Part shown: positions 1 to 6,359 of the stretch, in pieces
Numbering within the stretch: the stretch's first letter is position 1
Layout: each line of letters opens with the position of its first letter
Assembly (NCBI GenBank): GCA_023423975.1
Contig: JAFAEO010000007.1
Location: 1 to 19,082 of the forward strand
Direction of reading: 5' to 3'
Source: Pseudomonadota bacterium
Lineage (GTDB): Bacteria; Pseudomonadota; Gammaproteobacteria; Burkholderiales; Burkholderiaceae_B
DNA: 19,082 nt
Notes under the pieces: model-generated
Database searches by the model: none
What the model was told of the DNA's origin: nothing
The model's input: the letters and a program-made list of their open reading frames with translations, nothing else
Translations under genes and position numbers: made by a program

Positions 1-2
1 AT

Positions 3-824
3 GAAGTGATTGTCGATTTTATCAATGGCGATCCGGACCATCCGATTATTACCGGGCGGGTGTATAACGCCGCGAATATGCCGCCGTGGAAGCTGCCGGA
101 GAATGCTACGCAAATGGGCTTCTATTCGCGCTCTACGCCGGATGGACATTACCGAACAGCCAATATTTTCAGATTTGAAGATAAGGCAGAAAATGAGGAA
201 ATTTATATTCATGCACAGAAAGATCGTAATGAGAAGACCAAAAACAACCATACAGAGCGAATCGACAACAACTGGATCCAATCTGTAGGGAATCATAAAG
301 CCATCGAAGTTGATGGCAACCACAGTGAATCTGTGCATGGGAACATGGCAGTGTATGTTGGTCCAAGCGGTGTCGGACGAGTGCTAACTAGCACTTTCCG
401 CAATTTGATGGAAGGAATTGCGGACATTGCTAAAAAATTATCAATTCCCGGCATCAATCAGCTTGGGCGTGGTGTTTATTCATTATTTGCCGATCAAGCA
501 ATCAATGAGGCCACTGCGGGTGTCAAGACTCAGTTTGTTGGTATTACCAAGACAGTATCGGTCGGGAATTCAATTATCGAACATGCTGGACAATCGATTC
601 AGACGGTTGCTGGGTCAACAGCAAGCATAGATGCTGGAGATATAGTCACGATTATTTCTGGCGGTGAATTCAATATACAAGTGGGCAAATCAGAAATGCG
701 GATGACGTCAGATGGGTTTGTTAGGATTCGTGGGAATACGCTTTATCTCGAATTCGAAAATGGCTTAGAGATGGTGGGTGGAAAGGAAATTATTGCAAGC
801 GCACCGAAAATTAAACTGAATTGA
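3..824 (+). CDS. vgrG: VgrG (TssI) T6SS spike protein, C-terminal part (5' end outside window)
   Basis: VgrG trimers form the spike of the T6SS tube and carry effectors out of the cell. The frame is already open at the left edge, so only the C-terminal 273 residues are here; an in-frame GTG at 6 is internal and not a start. The first visible residues (VDFINGDPDHPIITGRVYN) are the typical end of the gp5-like OB-fold, followed by the WKLP/GFYSRS segment and the DKAENEEIYIHAQKD stretch that begins the beta-helix needle with its short repeated valine/glycine strands. The end (GKEIIASAPKIKLN) is a usual VgrG C-terminus, with no toxin domain fused. The next genes start within or just after its stop, so it heads a vgrG-accessory-PAAR cluster. 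Family assignment is secure; which effector it carries is not shown. Confidence 0.93.
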   Translation, partial: EVIVDFINGDPDHPIITGRVYNAANMPPWKLPENATQMGFYSRSTPDGHYRTANIFRFEDKAENEEIYIHAQKDRNEKTKNNHTERIDNNWIQSVGNHKAIEVDGNHSESVHGNMAVYVGPSGVGRVLTSTFRNLMEGIADIAKKLSIPGINQLGRGVYSLFADQAINEATAGVKTQFVGITKTVSVGNSIIEHAGQSIQTVAGSTASIDAGDIVTIISGGEFNIQVGKSEMRMTSDGFVRIRGNTLYLEFENGLEMVGGKEIIASAPKIKLN

Positions 825-844
825 TTAAAAGAGCCACAAGAAAT

Positions 845-1318
845 ATGTTCAAGAAAATCGTTATCCTGTTACTGGCGATTATATTGTTGCCGGCGCTTTA
901 TGCGCTAATACGTTTAAGATTTACTCTGCCAATGGGTGAGGTTTCGTTCGATGTTACCGGAGGACGAGAATTGACCTGTTCAACGTCAGCATTTGGCAAG
1001 TATCAGTCAAAAATGATAGAAATTGGTGACATGACTATCGCTTCTCAACCATACGATGGCAGTGTTAGCCAGCAGAAGCAAGCTCTTTCAAACTACCTGT
1101 CGATGCGTCCAAACGGCTTAAAAACAGTTATTGCAAGTGTGCATGTACCCTCTGGTGAAGTATTTACTCACACATGCAAAGAAGAGAGATGCACCATAGA
1201 AGAAATGTTTGAATCAGACAAAATCTGCTTGCTTAAGCATATGGGCAATTGTAGTTTCATTGCTGTTAGATTCCGAGGGCAGGATACGTGTCTTTTAGAC
1301 CCAGCACAGGAGCGATAA
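845..1318 (+). CDS. Unrecognised Cys-rich protein with N-terminal membrane anchor, in vgrG-PAAR cluster
   Basis: I do not recognise this 157-residue protein. It begins with MFKK and a strongly hydrophobic run (about residues 4-22), so it is probably a signal anchor or uncleaved signal with the rest in the periplasm. The remaining part has about six cysteines (RELTC, THTCKEERC, KICLL, GNCSF, QDTCLL), which suggests disulfides and agrees with export. Alternative start: TTG at 821, overlapping the vgrG stop, would add KRATRN-type basic residues; neither start has a clear Shine-Dalgarno, so ATG 845 was preferred. Its position directly after vgrG fits a periplasmic immunity protein or an effector accessory protein. 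That role is inference from context only. Confidence 0.7.
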   Translation: MFKKIVILLLAIILLPALYALIRLRFTLPMGEVSFDVTGGRELTCSTSAFGKYQSKMIEIGDMTIASQPYDGSVSQQKQALSNYLSMRPNGLKTVIASVHVPSGEVFTHTCKEERCTIEEMFESDKICLLKHMGNCSFIAVRFRGQDTCLLDPAQER

Positions 1319-2127
1319 TGGCTGGAGAAACATTTCCTTTTGGCCAAGACCTCAATAATCCCTCAAGCTGGCTTGGCAAGCCGTCTACTAAATCACAGAG
1401 ATGGTCGGTGGCCTATGATGGTTCGTTGGCTGTTGTTTGTGGCTATCATAGTTTTATTTTTTTCGGGCTTGACAGCCTTCATATCGGTATTGTGAATCTT
1501 TTAGACTGCGGTGCCTCGACAAGTTTACCGCTAGGGAAACTCGCACAAAAATTGTTGGGCGCCAGTACCACAACGGCAACGCGAGTTGAACAATTGCATG
1601 AGGCGGCGAGTAATTCGAAGAAAATGAGAGACGCTGCTGAAATGGAGAATGAGCACAGTCAGATCGGCGAAGGCATACAACTATACTGGCGCATGAATGA
1701 ACGTCAACCAACATTCCTCAACGCTCACATGCCATTTTCATTTGATGATCTGGCTGGGACGAACGGTACCATTCTAGGTGCTCAAGTGGAACTTATTGCA
1801 GCAGCTGCCGGTTATACCATTGATGCAGTGTCATTTCGGACTCGTGCCAAGCTCTTTGGCCCATCTCTAGTAGTTAACATGGGGACGGGTTTTGTTGCTG
1901 CCGGGGCAAGTTTTGCAACTGGCGTATGGAGCGTAGAAAAGAGTTTTAATTTATATCAAGAGCTAGGTGCTAGCGCTGCACGTCGCTGTCATGTAGAACA
2001 CCAGGCTCCGGCTTATGACCAGCCCTATCAGGTGCTTAAGGGTATTCAGCCTTATATCGCTGAACTCCCACCAGCAGGTTGCGATTTTACTGAAACGGGA
2101 TTCAATCCATCGAAGTTTGTGCAATGA
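1318..2127 (+). CDS. Unrecognised 269-residue protein in vgrG-PAAR cluster; effector candidate
   Basis: The start is set by ACAGGAG at 1306-1312, five bases before the ATG, and the ATG shares a base with the previous stop (TAATG), so translation is coupled. An in-frame TTG at 1288 would give an earlier start but has no such signal. The protein has no signal peptide. It shows two apolar stretches: about residues 35-65 (AVVCGYHSFIFFGLDSL) and about 180-212 (GPSLVVNMGTGFVAAGASFATG), the second glycine/alanine rich. The middle is polar and partly helical (about 85-115). I know no family for it. As the longest non-structural gene between VgrG and PAAR it is the best candidate for the cargo of this spike, possibly membrane-active given the apolar runs; a chaperone/adaptor role is equally open. 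Confidence 0.75.
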   Translation: MAGETFPFGQDLNNPSSWLGKPSTKSQRWSVAYDGSLAVVCGYHSFIFFGLDSLHIGIVNLLDCGASTSLPLGKLAQKLLGASTTTATRVEQLHEAASNSKKMRDAAEMENEHSQIGEGIQLYWRMNERQPTFLNAHMPFSFDDLAGTNGTILGAQVELIAAAAGYTIDAVSFRTRAKLFGPSLVVNMGTGFVAAGASFATGVWSVEKSFNLYQELGASAARRCHVEHQAPAYDQPYQVLKGIQPYIAELPPAGCDFTETGFNPSKFVQ

Positions 2128-2456
2128 ATAGTGAGAATCAGTTAGGCACTCCAAGGAACTACTCAGCTGCGCTTGATGGTGCTCTACTTAGTGCGGGTGG
2201 CCGCAGTATGCCAGATTTATGGGGAATTTTGCATACTAATACAGCAATGCTTATCCAGTTTTCTGCAAGAAACGATAGTTATGTTGTCTGTGCTGCGTGC
2301 ATCGTTAACGCCAGCACCGTTCTGGTTGCTTATCCACCTGAGCAGATTAAACAATTGGCCTGTTTTCTTCCTCCCTTTCTAAATGCCCTTGACATCGATT
2401 GTTTTGCAAACGTTTGCTTGCCGACGGGGCACTTTGATACAAGCGCTAGAGGATGA
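2124..2456 (+). CDS. Unrecognised 110-residue protein in vgrG-PAAR cluster
   Basis: It overlaps the preceding stop as ATGA and its own stop overlaps the PAAR start in the same way, so it is part of one tightly coupled unit. There is no signal peptide and no membrane helix; the second half is moderately hydrophobic (VVCAACIVNAS, LACFLPPFLNAL). An N-terminal motif S-A-A-L-D-G-A-L resembles S-V-A-Y-D-G-S-L near residue 29 of the preceding protein, so the two might share a small domain, though this is too short to prove it. I recognise no family. Plausible jobs from context are adaptor/chaperone or cytoplasmic immunity. Confidence 0.68.
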   Translation: MNSENQLGTPRNYSAALDGALLSAGGRSMPDLWGILHTNTAMLIQFSARNDSYVVCAACIVNASTVLVAYPPEQIKQLACFLPPFLNALDIDCFANVCLPTGHFDTSARG

Positions 2457-2746
2457 CTATGCATGCAGCTCGTATCGGAGATATGGCATCTGGTCATGAC
2501 GGAGCCCCACCAACACGTGGTATAGAAGCTTCTCCAAATGTCACCATTGATGGCATTCCTGCAATGCGTCAGGGTGACGCCTTTGAGTCGCACGCCTGCC
2601 CTGATGAGTCGGAGCATAGTCGTAGACTCGCGGGTGGCTCGGGTTCTGTTCTCATTAATGGCAAGCCTGCTGCTCGAATGGGTGATGCAATATCTTGCGG
2701 CGGCACAGTTATCGAAGGATCTGGCAGCGTCACTATTGGTGACTAA
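2453..2746 (+). CDS. PAAR-domain T6SS spike-tip protein
   Basis: PAAR proteins cap the VgrG trimer with a zinc-bound cone and help load effectors. This 97-residue protein is a stand-alone PAAR domain: it starts AARIGDMASGHDG, has the two glycine-rich hairpin halves (NVTIDGIPAMRQGD and SVLINGKPAARMGD), and ends in SCGGTVIEGSGSVTIGD. Likely zinc ligands are His15, His47, His55 and Cys82, in the usual three-His-one-Cys pattern. Nothing is fused at either end. ATG 2453 overlaps the upstream stop; ATG 2459 (residue 3) is better spaced from AGAGG at 2448-2452 and may be the actual start. It is the last gene of the vgrG cluster. Confidence 0.93.
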   Translation: MTMHAARIGDMASGHDGAPPTRGIEASPNVTIDGIPAMRQGDAFESHACPDESEHSRRLAGGSGSVLINGKPAARMGDAISCGGTVIEGSGSVTIGD

Positions 2747-2996
2747 ATAAATCAAAGCATGTGCAGTTAATTTAATTGATTAACAATAGTTTCTTACACG
2801 CACTTTGCAATATTAGGATTACGAGTCGCCTCCTTAATCACTAACGGAAATGTTGTCTTTCTCATTGTATTTGTCATTCTACTCATTACTTTCCTTTTCC
2901 TGTGAATGAAGAACAACGTCAAAGGTGTTTAATTACCCTTTGCCGCTACCGGGCGGTTTGCGTTTTCCGTTTAAACCTTGATAAAGAAAATGGTAA
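2747..2996 (+). other. AT-rich gap after PAAR gene
   Basis: No gene with a start codon is visible. One frame is open from 2780 to the TGA at 2903-2905 (41 codons) without ATG, GTG or TTG. It ends in an almost purely hydrophobic run (VVFLIVFVILLITFLFL), so it could be the tail of a deleted gene or chance. A short CCGC/GCGG stem near 2943-2957 followed by T-rich sequence might end the vgrG-PAAR transcript, but it is weak. Confidence 0.4.
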
Positions 2997-3236
2997 ATGA
3001 CGATGCAAGTTAATAATAAGCAATGGCTTGATTATCTGATCAGCAATGGCAAAGAACTACTACTTGCCAGTGAATTACATGATCCGGAAGGTAACCACCG
3101 TTATATCGGTGCTGCGCTCTGTGTACGTGCGTCCTATTACTTCCAGGGTGGATATACATCTGAAGTAAGAGAGCAGATAATTAAATGTTTTGAAGAATAT
3201 GAAACCTATGCAAAAGAGCCTTTAACGTGGGTCTGA
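2997..3236 (+). pseudogene. 5' fragment of a DUF3396-like T6SS immunity gene, cut by IS insertion
   Basis: The 79-residue product begins MTMQVNNKQWLDYL and includes IGAALCVRASYYFQGGYTS, EVREQIIKCFEEYE and LTWV. The pattern of a YF strand, an R-x-x-I-x-x-CFE-Y helix and LTW recalls the start of DUF3396 (type VI immunity family) proteins, which are normally around 300 residues. This is recall without an alignment. The last native codon is GTC at 3231-3233. The TGA stop is made from the first three bases of the insertion element, so the reading frame is truncated rather than naturally ended. The remaining part of such a gene is not found on the other side of the element. Start could be ATG 2997 or 3003; no clear ribosome binding site. 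A natural short protein is possible but less likely. Confidence 0.6.
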
Positions 3237-3269
3237 ACTAGCCCCTTGATTTACAGGTCCGGAAGTATT
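3234..3269 (+). repeat. Left terminal inverted repeat of the IS2-like element
   Basis: TGAACTAGCCCC is followed by ACAGG, CCGG and AGTATT blocks that are matched, with a one-base gap, by the reverse complement of 4546-4580. Its first TGA terminates the interrupted upstream gene. Confidence 0.85.
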
Positions 3270-3297
3270 CCTTAAACTAACACCTAGGAATACGCCT

Positions 3298-3702
3298 ATG
3301 TATACGACTATGAACTCACCAGATAATAACGACCGAATTGAGGTGATCACCGAGGTCCAGCGTCGCAGGCGCTGGAGTGCTGCCGAGAAGCTGGCCCTGG
3401 TGCAACGAACCTTTGAGCCAGGTCAGTCCGTCTCCCTCGTTGCCCGACAAGCCGATGCGTTTGCCAGCCAACTATTTCAGTGGCGTAAGGCATACGCCGA
3501 GAGTTCATTGGTGGCCGTGGGCGCCAATGAGCCAGTTGTGCCGGCCTCGCAGATGCAGGAGGCCATGAAGCGGATCAAACAGCTGGAGGCGGCTCTGGGA
3601 CGTAAAACGCTGGAAAATGAAATCCTTAAGGAAGCAGTCGATTACGGCAAAAGCCGAAAGTGGATTGCGCGATCGCCCTTGTTACCCGGGGACGAGCAGT
3701 GA
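3298..3702 (+). CDS. IS2-like transposase OrfA (DNA-binding subunit)
   Basis: This 134-residue protein has the IS3/IS2 OrfA layout. A helix-turn-helix spans about residues 22-62 (RRRRWSAAEKLALVQRTF, then SVSLVARQ and LFQWRKAY). A leucine-zipper-like helix follows (about 88-115, MKRIKQLEAALGRKTLENEIL) and would mediate oligomerisation. AGGAA at 3286-3290 lies seven bases before ATG 3298. The end overlaps the OrfB frame. A run of four A before G (3649-3653) is a possible -1 slippage site for making the OrfAB fusion transposase, weaker than the A6G of classic IS2. Confidence 0.9.
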   Translation: MYTTMNSPDNNDRIEVITEVQRRRRWSAAEKLALVQRTFEPGQSVSLVARQADAFASQLFQWRKAYAESSLVAVGANEPVVPASQMQEAMKRIKQLEAALGRKTLENEILKEAVDYGKSRKWIARSPLLPGDEQ

Positions 3703-4547
3703 GAGAGGTCTGCTCTGTTCTTGGTGTGTCGCGCAGTCATGTGACCACTCGTGTGCGTCGTCCTGCTGATTGGGTCGATGCCCGTAAAGCACCACTTGCT
3801 GCCGATGATGCACAACTGATTGATGATCTGGTAGAGATCGTGCGTGAGCGAGCCAGTTATGGTTACCGAAGGATCTGGGCTGTCTTACGCCACCAGGGTG
3901 TCCAGGGACGCAGACACCACGTCAATCACAAACGCGTTTATCGAATAATGCGGGACCGTCACCTGCTGTTTTATCGCCACGGCAGCAGACCGGTCAGCCA
4001 CCGCCGCCATGATGGAAAGGTGGCCGTGGATACCAGCAATACCCGTTGGTGTTCGGACGGGTTCGAGCTGGCGTGTGACAATGGTGAACGAGTGCGGGTT
4101 GCCTTTGCCCTGGATTGCTGTGATCGGGAAATTATGAGCTGGTTGGCCACAACCAAAGGCGTTGATTCGACGCTGGTGGCCGATCTGATGATGCAGGCTG
4201 TCGAGTATCGATTCGGGCCTGGGCAGACGGTTACCCAACCCATCGAATGGCTCACGGATAACGGTTCTTGCTATACTTCGGCCAGCACAAGGCACTTCGC
4301 CCGATTGTTAGGCTTAAAACCGGTGACAACGCCTATCGTCAGTCCGCAGAGCAATGGGATGGCCGAAAGCTTTGTAAAGACCTTCAAACGCGATTATGCC
4401 CTTCTGAATAATCGACCAGATTCGCAGACCGTGATGAGTGTCTTGAAGCAGTGGTTCGAGCAATACAACGAAAGCCACCCGCACAGTGCACTGAAATACC
4501 TGTCGCCCCGACGTTTTAGGGAACGACAACAACGATTAAATAACTAA
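3660..4547 (+). CDS. IS2-like transposase OrfB (DDE integrase domain)
   Basis: The rve-type catalytic domain is complete. DDE residues are Asp133 (RWCSDGFEL), Asp200 (WLTDNGSCY) and Glu236 (NGMAESFVKTFKRDY), counted from GTG 3660, with the D-35-E spacing of the family. An HTH_21-type segment (RASYGYRRIWAVLR) precedes it. The frame is open from about 3630, in -1 phase to OrfA, so the active enzyme is probably the OrfAB frameshift product; an independent start at GTG 3660 is uncertain. The TAA stop lies inside the right inverted repeat. No inactivating change is visible, so the element may still be mobile. Confidence 0.9.
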   Translation: MDCAIALVTRGRAVREVCSVLGVSRSHVTTRVRRPADWVDARKAPLAADDAQLIDDLVEIVRERASYGYRRIWAVLRHQGVQGRRHHVNHKRVYRIMRDRHLLFYRHGSRPVSHRRHDGKVAVDTSNTRWCSDGFELACDNGERVRVAFALDCCDREIMSWLATTKGVDSTLVADLMMQAVEYRFGPGQTVTQPIEWLTDNGSCYTSASTRHFARLLGLKPVTTPIVSPQSNGMAESFVKTFKRDYALLNNRPDSQTVMSVLKQWFEQYNESHPHSALKYLSPRRFRERQQRLNN

Positions 4548-4580
4548 TACTCCCGGCCCTGTATTACAGGGGCGAGTCCA
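4546..4580 (-). repeat. Right terminal inverted repeat of the IS2-like element
   Basis: Its reverse complement begins TGGACTCGCCCC and aligns with the left end through the ACAGG, CCGG and AGTATT blocks. It overlaps the OrfB stop codon. Confidence 0.85.
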
Positions 4581-4589
4581 ACATTCAAA

Positions 4590-5069
4590 ATGAAATCAGT
4601 ATTAGATCCGACAACATTGCCAGAGTTAATCGGTAAACCCCATGATAGTGAAATGGTTCTTGAGTTATTTAAAGAGCTTGGTATCGAATGGGCCGATGTT
4701 CGTTGCATAGATCGAGACTTACAGCAATATAGCTGGGACTCCTATGAAAAAGGACTTCAACTAGACTTCGAAGATGAAGGTGAGCTACTCGATATGCCAT
4801 ATCATGATCCTGGGGAAGGGCCTTTTATACTTACTAATATAGGGTTCTGGGGGGGTGTGGACGAGTTTACCGCTTATTCAGGTCCCCTGCTAAAGGGGAT
4901 CAAAATGACCGACGATCAAGATACCGTATTAGAAAAAATAGCTAGTCCGGACGAGCAGAACGAGTTTGGTATATGGATTTGGTATGGTACAAATTATCAG
5001 ATGACCATTGAATGGGAAAACCCCGATAGGATTCGTTCAATTGTTTACTGGAATACACCCAATGCTTAA
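4590..5069 (+). CDS. Unrecognised 159-residue acidic protein, one repeat module; immunity candidate
   Basis: The gene begins nine bases after the insertion element, with no Shine-Dalgarno (TTCAAAATG). Its original upstream region was therefore replaced by the element, and expression may now depend on read-through from the transposase genes; the N-terminus could be shortened. The protein is acidic and soluble, without signal or membrane segments. It reads as one copy of a module found twice in the next gene: L-x-x-L-I-G-K near the start, G-L-x-L-D-F, then FILTNIGFW, then YSGPLLKGIKMTDDQDTVLEKI, and a closing IEWE/IRSIVYW strand. Acidic single- or multi-module proteins downstream of VgrG/PAAR are often immunity proteins, which is the inferred role. 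Confidence 0.7.
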   Translation: MKSVLDPTTLPELIGKPHDSEMVLELFKELGIEWADVRCIDRDLQQYSWDSYEKGLQLDFEDEGELLDMPYHDPGEGPFILTNIGFWGGVDEFTAYSGPLLKGIKMTDDQDTVLEKIASPDEQNEFGIWIWYGTNYQMTIEWENPDRIRSIVYWNTPNA

Positions 5070-6051
5070 CGCTGATCACTTAGTTGCGCTACTTGGCCGG
5101 GAAGCGACCCACGAAGCCATAGAGGGTTTCTTTATTCAGCATGCAGTACGGCGCCGCCCTGTACTGGATCGACCCGCTAAAAGCCCTTATGATGTGACCT
5201 TTCATATGCGCCAATTGGGCATCACGTTTATATTCCAGGAGTATAACTACATCCATAACCACGCGATTCGTAGCCATGGCAAATCAAAGAAATTATTATT
5301 GACCGGCATATTGTTATCGAGCGGTATTGAGAATGTGATCCGTCCTTTTTCCGGAACGCTGCCCTTTGGACTGGAGTGGCACGATGACCGGGTGTCGGTT
5401 CGTAAGAAAATGAATTCATTCGAGGCACGACTGCGTGTCCACAAGCGGGATTGCTGGTGGTTTGATGATTACCGTATGACCGTTTCTTACCAACCAGGGG
5501 ACATTAATGAGCCACAAACCACGGGCGTGTTCGAAGTGCTGTTCTCCAGCTATCTGCCGCCAACGGAAAAGAGGCATCAACACTTGCATCATCCTTCTAT
5601 CCGTACATTACAGTCTTTGTTTGGAAAAAGCGTGCGCGATCGGGAATTCGCTGCGGCATTTGCAGACCTCAATTATGAGGACATTGTCAGGTGGTCCAAA
5701 GAAGATACGGCGGTGGATTTGCAGTTACAGTATGGGTTTCAGGTGTACTTCGATCAAGACAAGCCAGCAGAGGACGGCACACCGTCTTTTGGCGGCATTA
5801 CGTTTTACCGGGACCGTTACGGACCCAGTGCCGAGTGGTTAGGAGAATTGCCATACGACATTCAATACAACGACACTCCGGAGCAAGTGCTGAAAAAAGT
5901 GCCCGCTGTTGCTGATCTATACGAGGATACCACTGCCTTATGGGGCGTAATCAAATGGTATCTACCGCAGTACTTACTCTGGGTGAATTTTGATAACTTG
6001 GTCAACTATGTTGAAACCGTCAGCATTCTTGCGCCGGGGTATCGGTATTAG
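5062..6051 (+). CDS. Unrecognised 329-residue two-module protein; immunity candidate
   Basis: ATG 5062 overlaps the previous stop by eight bases (coupled translation). The frame is open further up to 5008, but that part is antiphase to the preceding gene. The protein contains two diverged copies of the module of the preceding gene. Copy 1 (about residues 4-165) has HLVALLGREATHEAIEGFF, then FSGTLPFGLEWHDDRVSVRKKM and a closing strand. Copy 2 (about 175-320) has TLQSLFGKSVRDREFAAAF, then LGELPYDIQYNDTPEQVLKKV, IKWYLPQYLLWVNFD and a closing strand. Aromatic residues are abundant (tracts of W, Y, F), and there is no signal or membrane segment. I recognise no family name. A cytoplasmic immunity protein from a T6SS locus is the most likely role by context. 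Confidence 0.72.
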   Translation: MLNADHLVALLGREATHEAIEGFFIQHAVRRRPVLDRPAKSPYDVTFHMRQLGITFIFQEYNYIHNHAIRSHGKSKKLLLTGILLSSGIENVIRPFSGTLPFGLEWHDDRVSVRKKMNSFEARLRVHKRDCWWFDDYRMTVSYQPGDINEPQTTGVFEVLFSSYLPPTEKRHQHLHHPSIRTLQSLFGKSVRDREFAAAFADLNYEDIVRWSKEDTAVDLQLQYGFQVYFDQDKPAEDGTPSFGGITFYRDRYGPSAEWLGELPYDIQYNDTPEQVLKKVPAVADLYEDTTALWGVIKWYLPQYLLWVNFDNLVNYVETVSILAPGYRY

Positions 6052-6059
6052 CGGTGGCA

Positions 6060-6359
6060 ATGCTCCCTTGTGGATTTAAGGTTACAGAAGTCATTAATAA
6101 TGGCCGAGCAGGAAAGGTTAATGTATGTGTTCCCGCCTTGTATTATGACGGGGCTACCGTATTTTGTCTTTTGTTTACTCAGACAGAGTTGGGTGGATAA
6201 AATTTAACACCACGGATATAACGGTGCAAGACGATGACAAAATTTATCCGCGCTCAATCAACGCTACGTTGCAGACAACGACTGGATCGATGATGCCACT
6301 AATGTTGAAGCGGACAGTACAGGTATCTCTGCACTATCCGCTTCGTTCAGTCCGCTTCC
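6060..6359 (+). pseudogene. Possible frameshifted gene remnant
   Basis: This gap between the two-module gene and fahA holds no intact gene, yet three neighbouring open pieces in three different frames read like one protein. Piece one is 6060-6200 (47 codons from ATG; GFKVTEVINNGRAGKVNV, PALYYDGATVFCLLFTQ). Piece two, in another frame, covers roughly 6190-6255 (WIKFNTTDITVQDDDKIYPRS). Piece three is open from 6238 to beyond 6350 (NQRYVADNDWIDDATNVEA, then STGISALSASFSPLP). Two indels would join them. Start, end and family are unknown; a decayed immunity-type gene is the guess. Chance open frames cannot be excluded. Confidence 0.35.

Larger units (their letters stand above)
3234..4580 (+). mobile_element. 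IS2-like insertion sequence (IS3 family), apparently complete, 1347 bp
   Basis: The element is bounded by imperfect inverted repeats (3234-3269 and 4546-4580), contains two overlapping transposase frames in IS3-family arrangement with the second in -1 frame, and keeps the DDE residues. The termini (TGAACTAGCCCC and, reversed, TGGACTCGCCCC) resemble IS2-group ends. Flanks are GGGTC on the left and ACATT on the right, so there is no 3-5 bp target duplication. It sits inside the T6SS immunity region. Confidence 0.9.

Noticed and set aside
2330..2755. Minus-strand 141-codon frame opposite the PAAR gene
   Set aside because: Antisense to the clear PAAR sequence; no independent signals.
3646..3662. 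Classic A6G frameshift signal in the transposase
   Set aside because: Only four A before G are present; a -1 shift is expected from the gene layout but the exact site cannot be fixed.
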